In this document: piece after piece, positions 1 through 14,978 of the stretch
Layout of the letters: each line of letters begins with the position of its first letter
How positions within the stretch are numbered: the first letter of the stretch is position 1
Assembly (NCBI GenBank): GCA_008694505.1
Contig: VZDJ01007753.1
Location: forward strand, 16,651,003-16,715,002
Direction of reading: 5' to 3'
Length of the DNA stretch: 64,000 nt
DNA from: Cyanoderma ruficeps
Taxonomy: Eukaryota > Chordata > Aves > Passeriformes > Timaliidae
Notes under the pieces: model-generated
Databases searched by the model: none
The model's input: only the letters and a program-made list of their open reading frames with translations
Told to the model about the DNA's origin: nothing
Translations under genes and position numbers: made by a program

Positions 1-70
1 CGCCCCGCTTCGTGCTCGCTCGGTCGCGAAGGGTTAAAATGCAGCTCCCGTTCGGAATGCTCTTAAGTCC
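1..70. promoter_or_regulatory. CpG-rich edge, possible tail of NUMB promoter CpG island
   Basis: The first 30 bases contain seven CpG dinucleotides, and a few more follow up to about base 90. After that CpG becomes rare, as in the rest of the window. This abrupt change is typical of the shore of an unmethylated promoter island. Because the only gene seen here is NUMB on the + strand, the island could hold the NUMB first noncoding exon, with most of it left of the window. No clear TATA box, splice donor or exon boundary could be fixed, so the gene link is inference. Confidence 0.35.
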
Positions 71-2841
71 TTTTATTGCGCTCACGGAGATGAACAGGCT
101 TCAAGAATGAAATGATGTATCCCTCACAGTAGAGTTAATGTCTTGCAGCAGCTCTGATCTATAACTCCTTCGGTCTAGTAGATTTATATAACCTGCTCAT
201 TAATGGTTTATGAAATTACAAGGGAGCTTTTCTGTGTGCTGCTGTGTTTTCTGTGTTGTTGTCAATATCTCCTGATTCACCTATCCGGAGTAGGAGAAGC
301 TGATGGCTCTCAACAATGTATATTTGTACCATTTAAGGGATTTTGGTTTGATCTCTCGTTTTATGTTTTTGATCATTCTGCATCTTGAGATGGGCTCTTG
401 AATGAGGAGAGTGAGTAAAATGGAAGGCACAGTCATTCTCTTTGGCTACAGTAATACTCTAGGTATGACTTGTAACAAAAAATGTAAATATTTAAATGGA
501 TTTCTGACTCAGTTCTATTTGACTTATTGATCTATGGTTACTGCTAAAATGGTCTTTATGATTATGCAGAAGTTAATAGTTACCATAGAGAAAGAGATTG
601 TTTTTCTGCTCATCAGTGAGTGTTTTCCATTTCTTCATCTCTTGGCAATTGTCTGTTGAAGTGCTGTTTTTTTTCCTTAGCAAAAGTCTCACAGAAGAAA
701 TAAGAATGTGAACGAAGTCCAAAACAATGAATTTCAGATGTGTTCATCCTTGCCTCTGATTCTAAGAGTCTTGGTACTCTGAGTTATCCTACAGTGAAAG
801 CTTTTTAATCTGTAATTGCATACAGTGTTGGTTTTAAGCCTCAGTGAAAATTCAGATTTATAGAACTCTAAACATAACACATAAAAGATTTTTTTCCCCC
901 TAAAGTATACATGTGAAATGCAAATAAAATCAGCCATTTAAATCGTTACTAGCAGAAAATTTATTTTCCATCCTGGGAATTACTTTCCTGCATTTATTAT
1001 TTAGCTTAAATGTGTGGAAACTGAAAATGCATGTAAACTAGACAGAGTAGACAAGTTTGTTTACCTTCTCAACCTAGTGTTGTGAAACCTTCTGATTTTG
1101 TGTTAGTAGCTTGACAGCATTATGTATTTGGGAAAAAAAACCCCCAAACCAATAAGCCATACTGGGCTCTTAAAACCTGCCAGATTTCTAAGTCGTACAT
1201 TTTGTAGTTTGATAGAGCTGCTTGGTGTTGGAATGATCTGTAAGTAATTTTCTTTCCTACCATATTTGATATGATGGGATAAAATCTTTCTGAAATGGTA
1301 GTGAAAGTCTTTGCAAAAGTGCTTCCTTCCCCAGGAATAGAGGCTGTTGGGAAAAACATATTGTGGTAGATTTTTTTATTGCGTGTTTGTGAGAGCCTCT
1401 TACAGCACTGTGCAGGATTCTTGAGTTCTTCCTATAGCTGGTTTTGTTCCACTAGTAATATTGATGGAACTGCATAACGTTGGAAAAAATTAATTGCTCT
1501 GATGCTATAGAAATTAAATATTTTGTACTCTAGAAAAGATGTTTTACAGAATCTGTCAGGTAAAAGATTGGCAGCCTAAGCTGGTCTAATTGATGACTGT
1601 AGAGTTGTATCCTACTTATTGCAGTTGTCTACTCACCTGACACTGCTGACTTTGTTCTTTTCTTTAGGGGAGGGGTCAAAGTTTACCTATATTTTTATTT
1701 GTTTTACCAGCTTATCAAGCAAGCTTGGTTTAAACTAATGTGAAATCTTGTCCTTAATCTTGTTTTTGGCGTTTGCTTTGATCAGCGAATTAAAATTACA
1801 GATTACTTGTTCATTCTCAATTGATCTTGCAGTATTAATAAGTGAGATTGGAGCATATTGCCTTTCTTTTTCTGCAGAATACCAAGCATAAATTCAATCA
1901 AGCTAGGACTTAACATGTCCTCTACAGTCATATTATTGCATTACCACCAGTGCAGCTTTGATTTTTCTGCCAACGCTTTCGCCAAAAGGATCTGCTTTCC
2001 CATTAGTCTTTCTTTGCTGATCCAGCTGAAAATGGTCCTACAGAAAAATGTTAAGCTTCAGTTGGATCAACTGCCTGAACTGACTTCATGGCTATGCAGG
2101 CGTTATTGCTTGCATAGGAGGAGGAAGAGGCTGTGACCACTCTTTGCTGAAGCAGCTCGATTTTAGTTTTGCCTAAGCTTGTCAATAGACTTGGCAGCTT
2201 AAACTGAAGCTCTGGTGGTCACCTCCTTGACTGTCTTCCTCTGCTGGCAAGGAAGCCTTTGTGGCTGTGAGTTAAGTAAAGTCAGGGAGTTAATCAGGCT
2301 AGTAGTTAATTGCTTTTTTTTTGTTTTGTTGAATTTTGGCTGGATCATGTATATGAACTGGCTGATCATCCAGGTCAGGGTATGGGAATGCAACTTAGGT
2401 TGAAATGGGATTGGAGATGGGGCCATAGTAGCTCTGATTGAAATTTCTTTGAGGTTTTCTGGGACCATACATTTCCATCAGCATGACCTGGGTTAACAAG
2501 GACCCATAGCAAACTGTTTCAAGCTGACTTGGCAGGTAAAAATGACAATAAATTGGAGAGTGTTCTTCCATTTATTTCAGCTGGCAGGTTGATGTGGGTG
2601 GTAACAGTAACGAGCAGAGGGTGCGGAACTAGGGATGTGCTCAGCCCAGTAACCTCAGACTGACACAGCTGTGTCTGGAAGAGGATTTGTTCTCATCCTA
2701 AGGGTGGGATCCATCAAATGCTCATTTTGAACTCATGCTCTTTATGGTGTATAGTTAAAGCAGATGTTGCATCAGAAAGAACAAAGTTTTAATAATAAGC
2801 AAGATCAGGAAGACTCTTCTGTTCCACTATGCAGGATGTGG

Positions 2842-2930
2842 GTTTTGTTGTTGTTTTGGGGTGGTTTTTTTTTTCTTTCTTTTTTTTCCTTTTTTCTTGT
2901 TTATTTTCCTTCATTTTTATTGACCAAGAC
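2842..2930. repeat. T-rich low-complexity tract
   Basis: A stretch of nearly 90 bases dominated by T, with runs of up to ten T separated by G or C. It starts with TTG-type repeats and continues as a TTTC-rich polypyrimidine tract. It gives a hydrophobic, Phe-rich chance open frame. No retroposon body adjoins it, so it is called simple low-complexity sequence. Confidence 0.7.
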
Positions 2931-5900
2931 TTGCAACTGGCAGACACCAGTTTGGATGTATAAATGGCATCATGTCATATGTAGCTGCAGTTAGACATTC
3001 ATCCAGACTACTTTGAAGCGTGTGGTTAGGGGATGGCTCTGAAAATGTGAATTGCTTTGTTTAGTTTATGTCTTACATAGCAATTCTTTGTGGAGTCCTG
3101 GTGTTCTGTAATTACCAGATGTGATGGCTTAAAGATGTTTCTGTACAGTAACTTCTGTTTCTGCAGAGTTGTGACTGAAAGTGTGTCTGGAGAAATTCAT
3201 TTGTGTGTGAGGAATTGCTTGAAAGGAATATGTATGCCAAAATGTAAAGGTGCTCTTGAGGAAAATGTGAAGCCATTAATTTCAGAGTCTGGGGATCTTA
3301 AACAAGCTCTTGGCTTCTTTGAGTGCTGAATCTGTAGGATTTTTGAGATTTTGCTGATGGGTTTTGATACTGAAGGCAGAACCAAAGTTGTTACCCTTCT
3401 AAGTGAAACCGTGTTTCAAGTACAGTGTATTAAGACTTGGACCAAACTGTCTGGAATCTTTTTCTGATTACCTTTCCTTTTCTGGGAAAAAACAAACTGG
3501 AACTTCCTGGTGAACTGGATTATAAGCAGTACTGTAGGTATACCTAGAGAGTTTACTCTTCAGAACTGCTTTCTGTAGGTGTGTACTTGCTCATTGGCCT
3601 GGGCTTCTTCACTGATCTGAGAGCTGCAAGTGTTACTGAGGCTAAGAAAAAAACCAAGTACTTGGCCAGAACCACTCTTACTGCACGCTAGCTGTTCTAA
3701 ATTTGGATGTGACCACTCTTAATCAGTTTATTTTTCTGGGTCAAAAATCCAAACATCAACGATCTCTCTTTCCTTCTACTTTTAATGTTGTTTAAACTTC
3801 ATCAATGCAATTCAAGCCTCTGTTAAGGCTCCACTCTTAGCGGTGGACTGATTTTAGACTGTTAAAGAAGCTTATTTCTGTAATCCAGCAGGACTAGAGA
3901 TACCTTGGCATTTCCAAGGTATGTGCAGTTTGCTGATGGGCGCCACTGAGTTCCAAACTCTCCTCGTTATTCTGTGTGCATTGTAGTGCTGAGTGGCTCA
4001 TAAATGCTTGGATCTTTAGTTAGCTGATATCTTTGTGTGTTGCCTTAAGATTTTGAAGATAGTCTTCTTTCAAAGGCATTAATTCATCAACTGCTGTAGT
4101 AAAAATCTGGGGAGACATGTGAGGGAATTTGTTCCCCATATGGAGGAATGACACAAATAGAAACTTGGTTCACAATTAACATAGGCTAGGTCTAGCTTTT
4201 GTTTAGTAACTACTGATAAAAGTGTTGAATTTATATTTTCCCACAGTATAAGGGAAAAGCAAGTGTGTTCCTGCCTTCCAAATGTGTTTAACAGCAAACT
4301 TCTAACTTTGTTCTTGGGTGTTTTTTCTGGAACTCAGTAGCACTAGACCAGTTTACATGAAGCAAGGAGGTGAATACCATAGTCCCATGAAACTTGATTA
4401 CTGGTTTTTTTTTCCCTCTAATATTTGTTTCTTACTCAAATTAATAACCTAAATTGTGTGGGGGAAAAAAACGCAGTGGGTACTTTCTGTTCCAAAAAGA
4501 CAGTTGTTATTAATTTGATTTGTACATGTGGCTCTAACTGCAGGACTATAGAGCTGTATAGGTTGTGCTTTAAGGGTTGTGGCTGCCTCATGTCTCAGCA
4601 GTGGGTCAAATGAATTTTCCAGTCTTTTCCTGTGCTTTACTACTATGCCTTTAGCATATACTTTTTTTAAATAAGGCTGGCTATTTTATTGTCAGAGTCT
4701 ACTTAACATGGTATTTCTGCTGACTGTTTTTGATATAAAAGAATGAGATGTGACACTGTTTCCAAAAAGCCTCTGAGGCTTAATCTGGTCTAAAAAGGCA
4801 GAGAAAGAATTTACCCATCATTAATGTGGTACTAGTCAAGATTTAGTGCTTTGGGCTGGGCTGGGGTTCCTGGGCAAGTTCTTCCTTGTAGTCCTGATCA
4901 GTGCAGAGTCTGCATTTGTGTTGAGTCATCGCATTTCAGGTTGAAATGTAAATCACCTGTGCTTCAAATTCCCTAACCCAGTCTGAAAATATGAGAATGA
5001 GAATTAGATTGTCTAGTTTAAGGTCTTATATAAACCAGACTTTACAGGATTCAGTGGCTGTGATGTTGGTTTTGCTTTTTGTATTTTAGCACTTCTCTAT
5101 CAACAGAGTGGCTTTTTGAGGTTTCTTTCCTCTTCCCCCCACCCCAGTTGAATTATCAGTAAACTAGTTAATAGTTAGGATTATTTGTGTGCTCTCATGT
5201 TAACAGACCATGAGCATTATCAGAGTTTAATTTTGATGTCCAATTTTGCTTGTGTCTATAAAGTTTGGTATTTCTGTGTAGGCTTCAGTGTCTATGTGAG
5301 AAGCATCATTTATCCAATATGCTCTTTCTTTAACTGGATTTGCACAGGGTAGCTTTGAAAGAGTGCCATGACACTTGTATGTACATTTATTTACACATGA
5401 GGATTGCTTTCTCTTTTTTTCAATGACACGAATTTGTCAGAGACCATTTGCTGGTTTAAGGTGCCTCTCAACTGTGCTGTGCGTGGATTTTCCTCCGCTG
5501 AGTAAGCTGCCAGTAAAAAGCCACTCAGTCTTTGAGCAACTGGGCACTCCTGTGTGTTCTCTTAGCTTGGTAGCAGAAAGCCTGCCTCACCTCCTGCAAG
5601 GGAATGAAGGCAGCAGTTCAGTTGGCCTGTATCTTTTTTTGTAGTTTATTTTCTGAAAGTGGTTTTTAACAACCTTTTTGTAGCTGACTTTATGTATAAA
5701 ATCTAAGCCATGGCTTGGATTTGCTGTGGGCAGCTGGCAAACAGAAGACAGTCACTGAATGCTTTGTCAAACTCTCTGCATGTGTTATGCATAGGTGCAT
5801 TGTGAGATTTGCTTGGTCCAAACTCTAACAGCCAAAATACACAAATATTTCTTTGCTGTGAGGTGGGGTAGGGTACACCCCTTTAAAGAGGTATATGCTT

Positions 5901-6746
5901 AGTACTACATAAAAGTTTTCCTTGTTCATAGAAGTCGAGAATTTGTTTTTCAGGTGTGACCTTTATTGACCTATATGACATAATATAGATTCATGTCCGT
6001 TATCTCACATTTCAGATATGGTCCCGTACTTAAATTTTATTTTCACTTGCAATAAGTTATTCTTTGCACAGTTAACTCTTGCTTTGAGCATAATTTATTT
6101 TGCCTGTTAGAGTTTGTTCTCAAAGTAGTCAGTCATATCCTCAGTGTTCAGCATCTTGTCCATGCACAGGCCAAGAACATAACTGTGACTAGAAAGGGCA
6201 ATGTGGTTTGTCTGCCTACAATATCTGCCTTAAAGGTGAGGACCCAATTCTGGAAATCATACGGTGTAAAGAATATTTATCATTCAAGCAGAGAAAAAAA
6301 AATCAGCTCTACTAATTTACCTACTGTAAAATTGTTATTCTAGTATTGTAGGCATAGTTCTTTCTTTCTTCTGGGGCAGGCAGCACTGAGGTAGGAATAC
6401 AGATACACCAAAAACAGTGAGGTCGTGTGAACTGTGGAAATTTTATTCTTTTGGAAGTCCTAGGGAAGATAAAGAAGGAGATTATTATAATAGTAATTGT
6501 TGAGGAATTCCAGGATGAAAATCTTTCTGATTCTGTCTTGATTTCCTTATTGCTCAATTTTCTGCTTTAATTTCTTAGTAATGTACTGCAGTGTTTTGCT
6601 GTGAATGAGTATCATAACTTGGTTGGGGGGAAAAAAAAGGTTTTCCGCAAGATGGCTTGTCTTATCCTTTGGATATTTTCTGTCACTTGCAGGAATTTGG
6701 TTGATTTGATAGTGTATTGATCTATTTTATCTCCTATATTTCAGCC

Positions 6747-6760
6747 AAAAAAAAAAAAAA
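6747..6760 (+). repeat. A14 homopolymer
   Basis: Fourteen consecutive A residues follow TCAGCC. No SINE or processed-transcript body is recognisable upstream, so this is treated as a simple homopolymer. Confidence 0.7.
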
Positions 6761-9700
6761 GAATTATGTATTCAGAGGTGAGAAATCTTTTTGGAATGTG
6801 ACGTGTCCTGGAATTTTCTGAGATGCTGGATCATGGCTTGTCTCCAGTTGTGGCTGATGACAGCTAAACTTCTTGCACTTCTGAATTGCAGTTCAACATC
6901 CCAGGACTGTTTGATTGTATATTCCTTTCTCTAACTGAATAAACAATTTCCTTTTTCCAAGTTTGTTTTCAGCAGGATCAGTCCCTGTTTTCACTTCTGC
7001 ACCAGCCCTGGAGCTTCGGGTGGGGGAGGACAAACAGAGGGGCTGTACTGTTGCTAAAAGGAAGTGACATGGATCCGGTGCCTACAGCTAATGTAACGAT
7101 GATGTAGTACGTTTTGGAAATGGTCCTGCCCGCCTGCCTCCCTCACCCTCCAAAGATCCCACCTGAGATAAAGATTATGCATTCAGGAGCTTTTCCCTGG
7201 AGTTGCTTCTAGCTGCATAAGTGATTTCTGTGGCACAAGTAATGGTGGCTCTGTCCTTTTTCAGTAGAGAAGTATCTGTAGGTCCGATTATGCAAGCAGC
7301 AAACTGCTGATCATCTTGTTACAGGACCCAGGTTTCAGAGATGGGGGCACATCTCAGATCCATCAGTGACAGGACGTCTCCAGGTTACTGTCACATTGTT
7401 TTGTTGTTTGCTTCTAGCAGACATCAAGATTTTGTTTAAACCAGCTGGGTCCTACTTACTGCCTTGGCTCCTCACGTAGTGCATCAGTCCAGTGGCCCGA
7501 ATTAGTTCTGTCCTCTCCCATGATGGCCCTAGAAGTTGGGGTTTCTGCAGATAGAGGCTGTGAAGCCATTTGAGCACAAGTGAAGAGGAGTAACTAAATG
7601 GATGTCTTTATTTTTCTAGGCATTAGATCAAGTGAGAAATGGAACTGACTGGTTGGGCAAAGTGTAGGTAAATGCTAAAATGATTAATGTGGTGATCAGG
7701 AAGACACGGTTTGTTTTGCCAATGTTTATGTTACCGTAGGGAAAAAAAGACTAGTCCCAAAATCTTCCTTCCTTCAGATTTTCTACAAAGAATAGGAAAT
7801 AATTCTTTTACAGAGGACTTTTTTTTTTCTTTTTGTTCCCCTTCACACATTGTCTCTGGCTCCAGTTACATTTAGAAATATATAAACATTCTTGCTTCAA
7901 TCTTATGTGGCTTTTACACTGCAAGTGATTGCTTATGGTTCAGCTCACTGTTTTCGTGTTTAGTCTAGGTAAATGCTGCATAAGCTGCTTTTCCTCTCTC
8001 AGAGACAGTCTTTCAGCTTTCTAATGTGCATCTTTACTGTGAGCCATAGCACATGTATAAAAACTGATCATTTGCAGCTGAAATAGCTGCTATCATGAAA
8101 TAGCTAATGGTGTTTTGACTCATTTGTGAGAGATGACATTGTATCCGGTCTTGTTCTGTAGAGACACACCAGATCAATCTGCTGTGAGTTGTCCCAGTTT
8201 CTTCAGTGGAAAGGGACTGGCATGTGCCAGTCTTGCATTATATCACCCTCAAAGCATGAGGACTGCTGTTTTTTGGTAGGTGTAAAATGTCTATAGCTCT
8301 CATATTTTGAAATTTTTGCATCTTCCAGGACGTGATTTCAAATACACTTCGGGGCATAGATAATGCCCTCAGTTCATGACCAAAAATTGTGGTTTTATGC
8401 TGCATTTTCCTTGGGTTTCCATGTGATTCAGTATTTATGAGGCATGTGTGGCTGTCAGGGCTCTAAACAATACTGGCTTAAAGCTGTAGGCCTAATTTTT
8501 GGGATAACCTAATTTCATAAAGTTGGGGATGGTGCCAGTGTGAAATACACTGGGAATTGCTTCTCTCCACAGCTTTTTACATGGAACTGTGAATAGCCTT
8601 CCTACTCAGGACTTAACAGCCCTTGAGATCTAAGCAATCTGTGTTGAATTCTGGTCATTCTTTTAGGCACCTCATTGTTACGAAGACAGTGATTAGTTTA
8701 GCGATATAACAAGGATGGTCTTGGGGATTTTTTTCATTGTTGTTTGGTTTTTTTTTTTTCTTTCCCAGAAGCACCACATTTGGTGTTTTTATCTTTTAAA
8801 AACAAACATATAGTTTGTTTGGTGTGTCAGGTGTCAGTGGCAAATATGTAATTTAGCTTCAATATGCTGTTTAACAGGTAATGTTCCCCTAGTAGTCCTG
8901 GTATGGAGTGTATGGAGACCAATCTCATTTATGTGTAGGTGTTAAAGCGAGCTGCATTACTGTATTAAATTAAGTATGGCATAATTCTGTGTTTACTTTG
9001 GGGACTTCATTATCTGCTGTTTTAAATTTGGAACTGGGTTACAGAAGTTCCTGGGTTTTAATCCTAATTCTTTCATGCAATTTAGAAGTTGTTTTTATTT
9101 TCCTGAAGATAGGAAATTGTGTCCCCATGTTCTCCCTACAGACCTTTAGTCCCGATAATATTTTTAAAGAACTTAACCAAGAGAACTGTCATTAGTACAT
9201 ATTATTTCTGACATTATATATATTATAATTTCCTATAGGAGTTGAAAGCATTTAAGTTCACATGCATGGAAAATGTGTTGGGTGATTACTGTTTAGATTG
9301 TAACATATTTCATTACTCTCAGTCTTGTCCAGAGCAAAATTAGAGAGGTTCTTCACATCCATTTAAGGTTTTTATGACTCATCTGTTTGGGTATAGAAAT
9401 ATCACTTGGGGTTCGTCTGAAGGGTGATCAGAGTAGTTTAACATGCTTAAAATTCACCTTTTTTCTGTGGTGAGTCTAGATCACTATGTAGTGGTCTTAA
9501 AGGAAGGAGCAGAACATTTCTTCTAACTGAGACTAATGGAACATCTGAATATCAGAAATTCAGATTATCAGAAAGGGGAAGAAGCAGAGCAGTAGCAGAT
9601 TGTGTGATTGTGTAAAATCAGTGAAGTAAATCCAGTGTGAAGGACTTGGTCAAAATAGAGTTCTTGTGGTACACAGGAAATAAAGAATGTTGAAGAAAAA

Positions 9701-12700
9701 TGCAAATTCATTGCTAATTTGGCAAACTGAAATGGTTCATGGTGCAGCATGATTTCATTGAGAAAGAAGGTGTTTCATGGATCCTCTGCTGTTTTCTTTT
9801 TCTTCTTCCTTTTAGGTTTTGGGGTTTTTTTAAAATTCATTTTTCAAATCTCCTTCATCTCTTTTCATAGAAACTTTAAGGCAAAAGATGCAGGTTCTGG
9901 TAGTGAAAGGCAGACTTGTGAGATCTGGCTTAATTTTTATTTTGTTCTACAGATGTATTCAGTGATGGGTTATTTGTGGTTAAATCCAGAAGACTTAAAT
10001 TTTTCAGTATTAACGTTCAGGTTCTTGGCACGCCAAACTCCAAGTGAATCATGTTTTAGTTCTCAGCAGAAAGTTAGAAATGGAAGAATCTCATTGAAAT
10101 TAAAGGGTATTTACTGCTTAGTGTTGAAAATAAGACACAGAGTCTAGACTCAAGTCCTCTTGCTTTGTCTTACAACCCTTGGGATTTATAGTTGTAAGCC
10201 TCTTTGGAAGTTTGAAACATTTCTGTGGTTAATGGGTTATTCCTTCTAACATATGTCTGATAGATGTGCCTCTAGACAGGGTTATGACATTTAGAGAAAC
10301 AGACAGGGGTGTGAGCTGTTAGCTCAAAAATGTATTTCTCAAGCAGGTCCTGTTCATTAACAAGTGGTTTTGATCCTGGCAATGACATTATTTGGGATGT
10401 CTAAGGATGACCCAGGATATGAATTCTTAACCTGAGTGCTGCCACTGAAGAATGTTCCCGCTGTCCATTGCCTACTTCTGCTGTGCCTTTTGTGTTTGAC
10501 ATTCTCGTGAACCGTAATCATTCAATGAAACCAGCACAAGGTATTTTCTGCTGCTGTGCTGAGCTGGATTGTCTCCAAGCACTCTGGCAAGTGCTGTCCA
10601 AGGAAGAATGGGAACTAGGGGGAGCACCGGGTGGTTGGGTTGGTATAGCCACATCCTGCAAACTGCTTTTAAATGTGAGTGGGTCATAAGTTAAGTTCTC
10701 CAGTGCAGGGAATAGAGAAAATAATTTACAGATAGTTTAACCTAGTTCAGTTTCCATCTGGAAGTGGCATGCTGATGATTTTTGGGCAAAGGAAGTTGTT
10801 TGTGTGTTTTGAGAGGGCAGGTTACACGAAGTAATAAACAAAAAAGGAGCTATCCTTGAAAAAGTAGTGTTTCAATTTTTTTTGAGGGAAAAGTGTTTCA
10901 TGGCATCACTTCCAAGGTGTTTCTCATTCCAAAAAAAAAGAAATAAAGAATGCACTGGACTAGAGAGTTGGGCCAAGGGCAAGCATAGCCTTCTAGCCAG
11001 TTGTGATGGCCCTTTCTCAAGGAAGTGAGAATGATGGAAGTAGTGGTGACTGACTTGGGGACTTTTTTCTCCACTCTTTAGAGTGTGGATGTAACATTCT
11101 TGATGTATGTGGTTTGGCTTTAAACAAGGGCTGCTTGGTCAATTGGCAGTAGGTTGGTGTTATGTGGGTAGAGATGGACTGCAGATCCATGATTAGAGGG
11201 GACAAGTGCTGGGCTTGCATTAGAACTGGTCCATTAAAGAATTTCACTGACACAGAACCTTCAGCAATGGCAAAGTTTAGGCTGTGAGAGGAAGGAGGTT
11301 ATTACTTGTGGTCCCTTAATGTGTGTTTTCATCTCACCCCCTTGCTGACTGCTCTTTCTGCCTCTCAGGGGAAGGAAGAAGCAACTTTTGTCTCTGTAGC
11401 TACCTACAAAACCTTGTTTATTTCAGGAGCCACCTCTTACAGAGAGCTCTGAGCATTGATTTTTTTGAGACTGATGCTCTAATGGAAATAAGCATTTATA
11501 TGTTAGTTTCCAAGATGTCTTCATTTAATCAGCTCTTGCTTTCAGAAAGGCTGTGTTGTATTTCTTCTCTTGAAACCCTGAGGCACCAGGAAGTGCAGGT
11601 GCAGCCACTTGCCTCAGTTGTTCAGTACAATCTGTAGAATTCCCTCTTCCACTTGTTAAAGATGTAGAACCATCATTTCACTGTATCTAACATGTTACAG
11701 GCGGTAGCTGTAACATGGTCCCTCCCTCCCCGTGTTCTGTGTAAGCGAAGCATCAACACTGAACATTAACAGCTTCTTAGCAAAAGGCTGTAGCAGTACC
11801 AGGCACTCACATCTGGACTGGGAACATTGTAGCTAATTATCAGGCTATTAGTCCCCAAAGTCGGCCAAGAATACAGAGTTTTTAGGAAAAAAATTAACTC
11901 TGAATAGCCTAAATAGCCTTTCTAAAGGAAACCTGAAGTATAAGTGAGTTTAATTAAGTTGGAAAATTCATCGATGTCGACCAGTTATTAAGGAGGTAAA
12001 CACCTTGTATTTATAGAAGAGCTAAAGAATTTTAGCCATGAACTAGATGCTGCATGATTATAGGCTCAGGAAACTTTATTTGGCTAGGAGGAAGTGTTTA
12101 ATTTCAGTCTGCTCCAGTCAACCTTTCTGTAATACTCCATGATGTTAAATGCCAAGTAATCACTGTTTTTAGAAGTTATTTTGAAGTAAACTTGTATGTT
12201 CCATATAAGCTGGGAGAAGAAACTGAATATTAAGTATGCTTTGATCTGCTTTCCTGGTAAAGATGCTTGCTGTGTTTATTTAGCTATACTTTAGTACTTT
12301 ATCCTTACCATTTCTATGGAGTTTTCTGACTCTGTTAGTTTAAATTCTCCTGTTTCTCTAAAGAATGGTGATTGAACTTTTCTGTGTGCAAGTCTGACTT
12401 TAAAAAGGCAGTAAAATAGCAGGGTTTGAAACATGTTGCTTCCCAGTTTTAGTCCTGTGATGTGGACATCTGATCTAGCAAAATCTTAATGGGATTGATT
12501 ATGTATGGTTTGGTTTTATTAAAATTAATTTTGCCCTAAACTTCCCAACATAACTATTGTCAGTTCAGTCTTATTGTGGATGCAGAACTGCATGTTATAA
12601 AGCCTGAGTGCTTCACTGTCGTCTATTCCTCCTCTTTGTTTTAAAAGCCCCTAAATTTGATAGTATTTGTAATTCACTGATGGGATGTTAGTTGTGCATA

Positions 12701-14741
12701 AATCGTAGTAGGAATGGTCAGTTGTGAGAAATGAGTGTGTACTTTTCTCCCTACCCCCTTCATTCTGGAGTGTGACACTAAATTGACAACTCACTTGATG
12801 GGGCACAGCTGTGATTTGACTCTTTTTGCCAAATGGAGTTTTCAGGTCTCCTGTGTATTAATGTTCTAAAGCTGATCCAATAAGGTCTGTGTGTATGTGT
12901 GTTGGACAACTCTTATTTTTATGCCTAAAGAAATGAGGGGTTATTTTTATTACAGTGTCTTCAAAAATGGGTGTTCTCTACTTGGAGAGAACCTTTACCA
13001 GTTATTCCAGTAATTAATAAATCTCTATGTATGGACAGGCATTCAGATTTTTAAAATCAGAGGCTTATCCATGCTCAGCAAAGCAGAATCAAGTATTTTG
13101 TCCATGTTCTGCTGGAGCCTAAGATCAAAATTCTTTCTGAATTTGGCAAGTAACTCTTGTGTTGTTTTCTGAACATGTTATTTTTTATTAAGTTGTTTGT
13201 TTGTTTGGGGAATTTTTTTTTACTTCCTTGATGCCTTCATCTCTGTGAAATAGCTAGTGCATGGGCACTGGTGTGTTGCTGACACGTGTCAGAGTGGCCT
13301 GGATGAAATGAAGTGTGAGACTTGTGCTTAGATGTGAAGATAATCCTACAGATACAGCTCAAGAAGAGAGCTGCAGAGAAGTCTGAGCCTGAGGAAACCT
13401 ATAAATTATGGATGCCTCTGAGCGTTACTTAATACAAAGGAGATGTTAGGGTAATGAAAGTGATTGATAATCCAAGTTATTAGCTGACATCCTCCCTCCT
13501 GAAATGATTACTTATGTAACTCATTTGATTTTCTTAAATGATATAGTGAGAATGAATTGTCTTTGGTCAGTTGCCTTCAGTCTAGCTAGTTTTGTGGTTT
13601 AATTCTGACTAGCAGTTATTTCACATTCTGACTTTGCGACTGTTCAGATGCAGCTTCCCTAAGAAGAAGCTCTTCGCTATAAATATGAACAGGTTTGCTT
13701 CAAAGTGAAGAGTCGAACAGAAATTGAAGTGGGAAAAATGCTGAGAGTTCAAAGTGAGAATGAATATTAGTGGAAAGACTGCGTGAGGCTTTTGGAGAGC
13801 AGCTTTTGTTTGTTTCTGAACTAGTCTGGATGAACTCCACCTTTTTATAATTGATATTTAAAGAGGGTTTTTTTTCTATTTATTTTTTGAAACTTGATCA
13901 TGAATAAAATTAGTTTTCTTCTTGTCAAACCTGGTTTTCCATTATTCTTCAAGTGGGAAAGCTTAAAACTTGTGGAAAACTTGAAAGGACCGATCTTATC
14001 CGGGAAAGGCACATTTTCATATCGAGACAATGAAACAGTATTTCCTTCTTCTTTCTGCCTGTGGCATGCTTGCTCAAAGCAGGCAGAGCTTGAGAAGAAG
14101 CTTTTACCTGGGTATGATTTCCAGTTCTTGTGCCTTTAGTTCAGCCCCATCCTACTAAATCCCACGAGTGCTTTCAGGAGGGCTTTGCTGCCTGTTGCTG
14201 CTGTAGGTCAAAGATCAGGTTCTTGTTTCAGAGTGATTGCTAACCCACAGGCTGACTGAATTGTGCAAGTGAAGATCTTCCTTCAGAAGTAGTGGAGAAG
14301 TCAGCCGACAGTTATTTTCCAGTGAAGTGGCTTGATTTACTAGGACAGAGATAATGGTGTCTGCACCTAAGAATTACTCAGACCGTGAGCAAGGTACGAG
14401 GTTGCTTTAAAACTCTTGCTGTTCAGGGTAGGTTCTGACTGGTGGCTCTCAGGTCCCACACTGAGTTAAGGAAGGCAATGATCCTGGGTGAGGCAGGTGT
14501 AGAACAAGTCTCAAGTCTTTTCTCGCTCCCACGGTCTTATATTAAGTTTGATTTTTTTTTTAAGGGGTTAAAAAATACAGTAGCTTCTGAAGATAAAATG
14601 GGTGTGTTCAAAAGATACTTCAAGGAGAGAAAAGAACTATAAGAAATTAAGTAATTAGAGGTTTTAAGTACATGGTGAGGAGTGTCTATTTAAATAAAGG
14701 TGCCTTGCAAAGCATCTGTATTTTTTGTTGGTTTGTTAGGG

Positions 14742-14758
14742 TTTTTTTTTTTTTTTTT
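14742..14758. repeat. T17 homopolymer
   Basis: An uninterrupted run of seventeen T. It could be the reverse-complemented poly-A tail of an old retrocopy, but no body is visible on its right side. A length-polymorphic simple repeat is the safer call. Confidence 0.7.
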
Positions 14759-14978
14759 AATGGATGCTGGAGCCACAACATCTACTATGATTCTTTTAAA
14801 ATCAGTTCTGGACACAAAAGTGAGGGAAGGATCTCACAGTTATGACAAGCCACAAGTCTGTAATTTCATTTTGCAATTAGTTCAGTCATGCCAGCTGAAG
14901 CTTTTCATGCTTAAAAATTCAGTACTGTTCATGATTAATATAACAATTGGAATTTGTGTTAAAATAGATAAACACACA

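Noticed and set aside
9749..10147. 132-codon open frame with hydrophobic N-terminus
   Set aside because: The hydrophobic start comes from a T-rich tract read as Phe/Leu. No conserved motif or splice-flanked structure.
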